Part shown: positions 30,677 to 31,994 of the stretch, piece after piece
Numbering within the stretch: the first letter of the stretch is position 1
Layout of the letters: each line of letters starts with the position of its first letter
Source: CAXTPV01 sp964249405
Lineage (GTDB): Bacteria; Pseudomonadota; Alphaproteobacteria; Acetobacterales; Acetobacteraceae
DNA: 31,994 bases
Direction of reading: 5' to 3'
Assembly: GCA_964249405.1 (NCBI GenBank)
Contig: CAXUBX010000035.1
Location: 1 to 31,994 of the forward strand
Notes under the pieces: generated by a model
The model's input: the letters and a program-made list of their open reading frames with translations, nothing else
Database searches by the model: none
Told to the model about the DNA's origin: nothing
Program-made: the position numbers and the translations under genes

Positions 30677-31774
30677 TCAGCCTGCCGGGATGGTGATCAC
30701 GGTGCCCGGCGCCCGGCTGGTCGCCGCCAGGGCCATGATGATCTGCACCAGCGTGAAGGCGAGCTTGCTGTCGAAATCGTCATCCGCGATCCAGAAGCTC
30801 GAACCCTGGTAGTCGACCGAGGTGAACGCGTCCGCCGGCGCCTTCGGCCCGGAATGGATCACGACCACCGGCCGGCGTTCGATCCCGACCTCGCCGATCG
30901 TGTCCAGGGTGCGGCCCGCGAGGATGTCGCGGCGCGGGACCTCCGCGCCGAAGCCGAGTTGGGCCAGCACGGCGAGCATGGAGCGGGTCAGGATCGCGAC
31001 CTGTCCCGGTCTCGACGCGGTTCGGCCATACACCACCTCGGCCTGCCGCTCGCCATGCCTCAGGCCCAGCAGCCGGCGTGCCTCGACAGCGATCGCCCCG
31101 AGAGCCGGGTCATCCGCCGCGTCCTCGATCCCGAGGAGGACGTGCGCGGAGGTCGCGCCGTTCTTGTCCTTCTGTCTCTCCTTGTCCTGTCCGAACCGGA
31201 CGGACAGCATCCCGCCGATCTGCAGGAGCCGGAGATCGTGCACCAGCAGGAAGAAGCCCGGCGACCCTGCGCCGCTCACGCCATGGAGCGCGGTCGCGTT
31301 GTCGAGCCCGTTCACCGACTGCACCACCAGCCGGAACAGCACGTCGATCGGCAGCCCGCCGACCGCGAGCGGCAGCACCGTCGCCGGCGACAGCGGCCGG
31401 ATGATGCTGTCCGCGTACTGCTCGCCCGCCAGCGGCTGGTAGGTGAAGGTCGGGGTCTCCTGATATTGCAGCGTGCCCGTGCCGGTCAGGTAGGTGCTCG
31501 GGTCGGCGTTGGGGAATGCCTCGAAGCCTCCGCTCACGGTCCGCTGCATCTGGTAGCCGGAGATCACCTGCGTGGCGTCGAGGAAGGTCGGCGTGTCGCC
31601 GTATCGGAGCCGGATGACGTTGAGCAGCGTTTGCCGCTTCTCCGAATTGGCGAGCGCGCTCGAATACGCGATCTGGTCGCGGCCGAGCTGGCGCGGCCCG
31701 AAATCCGCGCAACCTCCGACCATCAGGAGCAGCGGCAACGCCGAGAGGCACCCCCGACACCGCCGAAGTCTCAC
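30677..31774 (-). CDS. Lipoprotein of unknown family
   Basis: 365 residues from a GTG at 31774, chosen because it gives a proper lipoprotein signal: basic start (RLRRCRG), hydrophobic core LSALPLLLM and a VGGC lipobox with Cys22. An AGGAGG lies 12 bases upstream, a little far. The mature part begins ADFGPRQLGRDQIAYSSALA, then NVIRLRYGDTPTFLDATQVI and a Gly/Thr/Tyr-rich stretch (TGTGTLQYQETPTFTYQPLA), suggesting beta structure. The C-terminal portion is rich in short hydrophobic strands and ends TSRAPGTVITIPAG. Anchoring in the outer or inner membrane facing the periplasm is expected. I have seen similar architecture in unannotated proteobacterial lipoproteins but cannot name a function. It converges with the GH3 gene. 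Confidence 0.8.
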   Translation of the reverse strand: MRLRRCRGCLSALPLLLMVGGCADFGPRQLGRDQIAYSSALANSEKRQTLLNVIRLRYGDTPTFLDATQVISGYQMQRTVSGGFEAFPNADPSTYLTGTGTLQYQETPTFTYQPLAGEQYADSIIRPLSPATVLPLAVGGLPIDVLFRLVVQSVNGLDNATALHGVSGAGSPGFFLLVHDLRLLQIGGMLSVRFGQDKERQKDKNGATSAHVLLGIEDAADDPALGAIAVEARRLLGLRHGERQAEVVYGRTASRPGQVAILTRSMLAVLAQLGFGAEVPRRDILAGRTLDTIGEVGIERRPVVVIHSGPKAPADAFTSVDYQGSSFWIADDDFDSKLAFTLVQIIMALAATSRAPGTVITIPAG

Positions 31775-31994
31775 GATGGGATCGACCCTCCTCGGTCGCC
31801 GGGCGTCGCTGCCAGCGCCCCGGCTCACGTGGCTGAGACGGACGCGGGATCGGGTCCGGGAAGGATGCCGCGCCGGAAGACCGACGGCAATGTGTCGCAA
31901 GGCCCTTGCCTCCTCCGGGAGGCCTGGAGAGCGCGACGCAAAGCGTTCAATCTCGATCGCTCCTGGGGCGTCGCCGGCCGCAGCCCCGCTCCCG
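31775..31994. other. Right-edge region with no recognised gene
   Basis: I see no convincing start of another gene in these 220 bases. A 6-bp hairpin GCCTCC/GGAGGC (31908-31923, loop TCCG) is present. Upstream control for the lipoprotein gene must lie here, but no clear -35/-10 pair stands out. Confidence 0.4.

Noticed and set aside
31908..31923. Terminator at the right edge
   Set aside because: A single 6-bp stem without a T-run and without a known upstream gene is too weak to call.

Overview
The window is a gene-dense, very GC-rich bacterial chromosome segment with strong G/C preference at third codon positions. Several things point to an alphaproteobacterium of the Rhodospirillales/Acetobacteraceae type: an MmcB-family nuclease, an IalB-like secreted protein, a zinc-ribbon Pol IV, an xseB-ispA-tlyA cluster, and paired GC hairpins of a kind I associate with acetic-acid-bacteria relatives. 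This placement is an inference. No rRNA, tRNA, CRISPR array or prophage is visible.

Layout. 1-5.8 kb is an accessory transport and regulation block: a ketopantoate-reductase-like gene cut by the window edge, a divergent AraC regulator, an orphan operator/promoter, a small cupin, two MFS transporters and a YdcZ-type exporter. 5.8-7.5 kb encodes a secreted homologue of plant/fungal peptide:N-glycosidase A. 7.7-10.7 kb is a tight ialB-like/rlmN/argG operon. 10.9-12.9 kb holds three unrecognised or weakly recognised genes. 12.9-15.3 kb is a tusA-xseB-ispA-tlyA operon on the minus strand. The dxs gene that usually sits between ispA and tlyA in alphaproteobacteria is absent, and a short dxs-like scrap lies at that spot. 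15.4-17.6 kb is a sugar kinase/Pol IV pair ending in a 189-bp inverted-repeat-bounded hairpin element.

17.8-24 kb is a surface and envelope region: a TPR-glycosyltransferase with an orphan response regulator, a sterol-desaturase-like hydroxylase, UDP-glucuronate decarboxylase, MmcB and a DUF2142 membrane protein of visibly lower GC. 24.1-25.1 kb is a degenerate HldE/PfkB-like kinase. It diverges from a four-gene, translationally coupled operon (25.2-30.6 kb): inositol-phosphatase-like, SYLF-domain secreted protein, penicillin-acylase-type Ntn amidase and a GH3-type acyl-acid amido synthetase. A lipoprotein on the minus strand closes the window.

Most notable are the GH3 + Ntn-amidase operon (a putative make-and-break pair for acyl-amide conjugates), the bacterial PNGase A homologue, the hairpin element whose end supplies part of the Pol IV stop codon, and the tlyA gene that lacks an ATG/GTG/TTG start and overlaps a dxs remnant.
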